This document shows, in pieces, positions 61,753 to 64,000 of a DNA stretch of 64,000 nucleotides. A model generated the notes under the pieces. That model was given only the letters and a program-made list of their open reading frames with translations, made no database searches and was not told the DNA's origin. Where the stretch lies: assembly GCF_030053345.1 (NCBI RefSeq), contig NZ_JASGBP010000009.1, forward strand, positions 57,947-121,946, written 5' to 3'. The position numbers were made by a program, and so were the translations under genes. Position 1 is the stretch's first letter. The number at the start of each line of letters is the position of its first letter. The stretch is from Flavobacterium sedimenticola. Its GTDB lineage: Bacteria > Bacteroidota > Bacteroidia > Flavobacteriales > Flavobacteriaceae.

Positions 61753-64000
61753 ATGAAAAAAATTTACTTCTATCTACTGTTAGTTAATTTGTTGTGTATT
61801 GGAAAAGCCTTTTCACAAGGAGCAGACTGTTCTTCCTCAGAAGCTTTTTGTGCCGGAGGCTCCGGATTAACCTTCCAGAATTCAACCAATGTACCCAATC
61901 TCGGTACAATCGGATGTTTAGCTACCTCGCCCAATGCCGGTTGGTTTTACTTGCAAATCGGGATAGCCGGAAACATCAATTTAACGATACAGCAGACCTC
62001 TAATGGCGGCGGCGGCATCGATGTGGATTATGCAGCTTGGGGTCCGTATGCCAACTTAACCAATGCCTGTGTGGCCATTAACAACGGTAACGGAGTGGCT
62101 CCCGGGGTAGTACCCGGACAACCGGCTACACAAACTACCGGATGTAGTTATTCCACAGCAGCCATTGAAACCTTAAACATTCCGAATGCTCAGGTAGGAC
62201 AAATTTATGTGGTATTAATCACCAATTTCTCCAATCAGGCCGGAACGATTTCGTTAACCCAAACCAATGCCGGAGCACCGGGTGCCGGAGCTACCGATTG
62301 TAATATTATTTGTCCGCTTTCGCTTGATGATCAGGTAATTTGTGTAGGCGGACAAGCCATTCTAACGGCTACGATTGCCGGGGCAACGACCTACCAATGG
62401 TCAGGGCCGAGCGGTCCGATTCCCGGAAACACCCAATCAATCACAGTAACACAACCGGGCACTTATACGGTTGTCGTAAACAAACCGGGTTGTGTGGCCA
62501 ACGCCACGGCCAGTGCCACGGTTTCGTACTATGCACCGCCACCGATTAATCCACCGGCGAATCTGACCCAATGTGCCAATTTGCCTACCTACAATTTGAA
62601 TAACGCTATTGCGAATTTATTTACGGGTACCTCTTTGAATCCGAGTGATTTTGAAGTTTTCTTTCACACTACCTCTAACGGTGCGGCGAATGTTGATAAT
62701 TCCATTCCGAATCCAAGTGCCTATCCGGCACCGACCGGCGGGGTAGGAGCGTGCTCCACCATTTATATTTCGGTAACCGACAATGGACCGACTTCCAGTG
62801 GTTGTATCTCTGTTTTCTCGTTTACCATATGTAATATCTCTTGTCAGGTTACTGCCGATCCACCGCCAAACTTAACGTTGTGTGAAAGTAGTTTTGGCAG
62901 TGGTACCGCCAACTTTAACTTTGCGCCGCAAACGCCGATTGTTTTGGGCACAAACTCGGCAGCCGATTATACCGTTACCTACCACTTATCACAAAATGAT
63001 GCGGACAACGATGCCAATGCCATCAGTCCGATTACCTCGGTACCGGGAACAAACGGACAAACCATTTACGTTAGATTGGAAGAGAATGCGAATCCGTTAA
63101 CGTATGATACCACGTCATTTCAACTAATCGTTAATCCATTGCCAACGGCTACCATTTCAGGAACTACCACAATTTGTTCGGGTACCAATACGGTAATCAC
63201 TTTTAACGGTACGCCGAATGCCACCGTTACCTATACGGTAGATGGCGGTCCAAATCAACCTATAGTTTTAGATGGTACCGGAACCAATTCAGTTACGACT
63301 CCTAATTTAACTGCGAATTCAACATATACCTTAGTGAGTGTTTTAAACAACACGACCAACTGTACCAGAACTTTAACAGGTTCGGCAACAGTTACCGTAA
63401 GTGCATTACCAACCGCAACCATTTCAGGAACCACTACCGTTTGTTTAAATGCTGCGAGTCCGTCTATTACATTTACCGGAGCGGGCGGAACGGCACCGTA
63501 TACGTTTACGTATACCATCAACAATGTGGCGCAACCTCCGGTAACTACAACAGCTGGTAATAGTGTTAGTGTGAGTGTGCCAACGAACACAGCCGGTAAT
63601 TTTGCTTACAGTTTGGTAAGTGTTCAGAGTTCGGGAACGCCTTCTTGTTCTCAAAACCAAACCGGTACTGCTACTGTAACGGTTAACAGTTTACCTACTG
63701 CTTCCATTTCAGGAACCACTTCAGCATGTCTTAATTCGGCAAGTCCGCAAGTTGTTTTAACCGGAGCGGGCGGGACTGCACCATACACCTTTGTGTATGC
63801 CATCAACACCGTAACCCAGCCGGCGGTACAATCCAGTGGTACGACATATATTATTAATGTACCTACAGACACTGCCGGAACATTTACCTATAGTTTGGTT
63901 AGTGTTCAAGAGGGTAGTGTTAATGCCTGCGGCCAAGCTCAAACGGGTTCCGCTACCGTGACTGTTAACACGGCACCTGTCATCAGTACACCTACGGATT
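61753..64000 (+). CDS. large exported repeat protein, 3'-partial
   Basis: The frame is open from ATG 61753 to the end of the window (749 codons), so the gene continues beyond it. The signal peptide is MKKIYFYLLLVNLLCIGKAF then SQ. An N-terminal domain (about 25-180; CAGGSGLTFQNSTNVPNLGT, AGWFYLQIGIAGNINLTIQQ) is common in flavobacterial T9SS type B gliding or adhesion proteins. PKD/Ig-like domains follow. Three clear repeats begin with LPTA(T/S)ISGTT at 63139, 63406 and 63691 (89, 95 and 94 codons) and end in ATVTV(S/N). A T9SS type B tail is expected outside the window. Confidence 0.88.
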   Translation, partial: MKKIYFYLLLVNLLCIGKAFSQGADCSSSEAFCAGGSGLTFQNSTNVPNLGTIGCLATSPNAGWFYLQIGIAGNINLTIQQTSNGGGGIDVDYAAWGPYANLTNACVAINNGNGVAPGVVPGQPATQTTGCSYSTAAIETLNIPNAQVGQIYVVLITNFSNQAGTISLTQTNAGAPGAGATDCNIICPLSLDDQVICVGGQAILTATIAGATTYQWSGPSGPIPGNTQSITVTQPGTYTVVVNKPGCVANATASATVSYYAPPPINPPANLTQCANLPTYNLNNAIANLFTGTSLNPSDFEVFFHTTSNGAANVDNSIPNPSAYPAPTGGVGACSTIYISVTDNGPTSSGCISVFSFTICNISCQVTADPPPNLTLCESSFGSGTANFNFAPQTPIVLGTNSAADYTVTYHLSQNDADNDANAISPITSVPGTNGQTIYVRLEENANPLTYDTTSFQLIVNPLPTATISGTTTICSGTNTVITFNGTPNATVTYTVDGGPNQPIVLDGTGTNSVTTPNLTANSTYTLVSVLNNTTNCTRTLTGSATVTVSALPTATISGTTTVCLNAASPSITFTGAGGTAPYTFTYTINNVAQPPVTTTAGNSVSVSVPTNTAGNFAYSLVSVQSSGTPSCSQNQTGTATVTVNSLPTASISGTTSACLNSASPQVVLTGAGGTAPYTFVYAINTVTQPAVQSSGTTYIINVPTDTAGTFTYSLVSVQEGSVNACGQAQTGSATVTVNTAPVISTPTD
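63139..63972 (+). repeat. three in-frame Ig/PKD-like repeats
   Basis: Units 63139-63405, 63406-63690 and 63691-63972 inside the large exported protein. The second and third are most alike, sharing TGAGGTAPYTF and YSLVSVQ; the first is more diverged. Such near-identical units favour copy-number change by recombination. Confidence 0.8.

Noticed and set aside
63255..63942. Minus-strand open frames at the window end
   Set aside because: They are complements of the repeat-rich exported protein, which reads open from 61753 to 64000.

Overview
The window looks like a chromosome segment of a Flavobacterium-like member of the Bacteroidota. The signs are type IX secretion sorting tails, a TonB-dependent receptor paired with a DUF4249 lipoprotein, a DUF4382 lipoprotein, TAnnTTTG-type -7 promoter boxes, and short palindromic repeats of a kind common in that phylum. 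No rRNA gene, intact tRNA, insertion sequence, integrase or CRISPR array was seen.

Layout. 1-7457: two alpha/beta hydrolases, a TonB-dependent receptor with its DUF4249 partner, a degenerate isochorismatase-fold protein, a GNAT acetyltransferase and a T9SS-exported protein (all +). 7499-13597 (-): a copper-handling cluster (AraC regulator with a metal-binding-like N-terminus, CopA ATPase, small HMA protein), then an outer-membrane porin, DoxX and a quinone-oxidoreductase-like enzyme. 13627-16485 (-): an acyltransferase remnant, Nudix, SRPBCC and serine hydrolase genes. 16688-17790: palindromic repeats, an archaemetzincin-type protease and a frameshifted zinc-finger relic.

17887-40647 is a defence island: a helicase-nuclease, an AbiE-type toxin-antitoxin pair set between long direct repeats, and a minus-strand series of about 17 kb. 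Its transcription order is WYL regulator, methylase-like histidine kinase, response regulator, hsdM, hsdS, BCS1-like AAA ATPase, two DUF262 proteins, hsdR, HIRAN protein. The main novelty candidate is the two-component pair inside this type I restriction locus. The kinase carries an N-terminal HARE-HTH, a methylase-like region without its catalytic motif and a specificity-subunit-like segment. The kinase gene and hsdM share a 41-bp promoter/operator element. The hsdM-hsdS gap holds a cluster of tRNA 3'-half-like pieces and a long hairpin. My inference is that DNA or methylation state may be sensed by the kinase and used to tune the restriction genes.

40675-48710: a possible outer-membrane protein, an XRE regulator with tandem repeats upstream, small lipoproteins, a GIY-YIG nuclease surrounded by variable-core palindromes, a PAS histidine kinase and a membrane protein. 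48895-61590 is core metabolism: acyl-CoA ligase, LtaS-like sulfatase, pyrE, coaD, ddl, a PASTA protein, a pseudouridine synthase, lgt, yidD, cysS and folE. 61753-64000 is the 5' part of a large repetitive exported protein that continues past the window.
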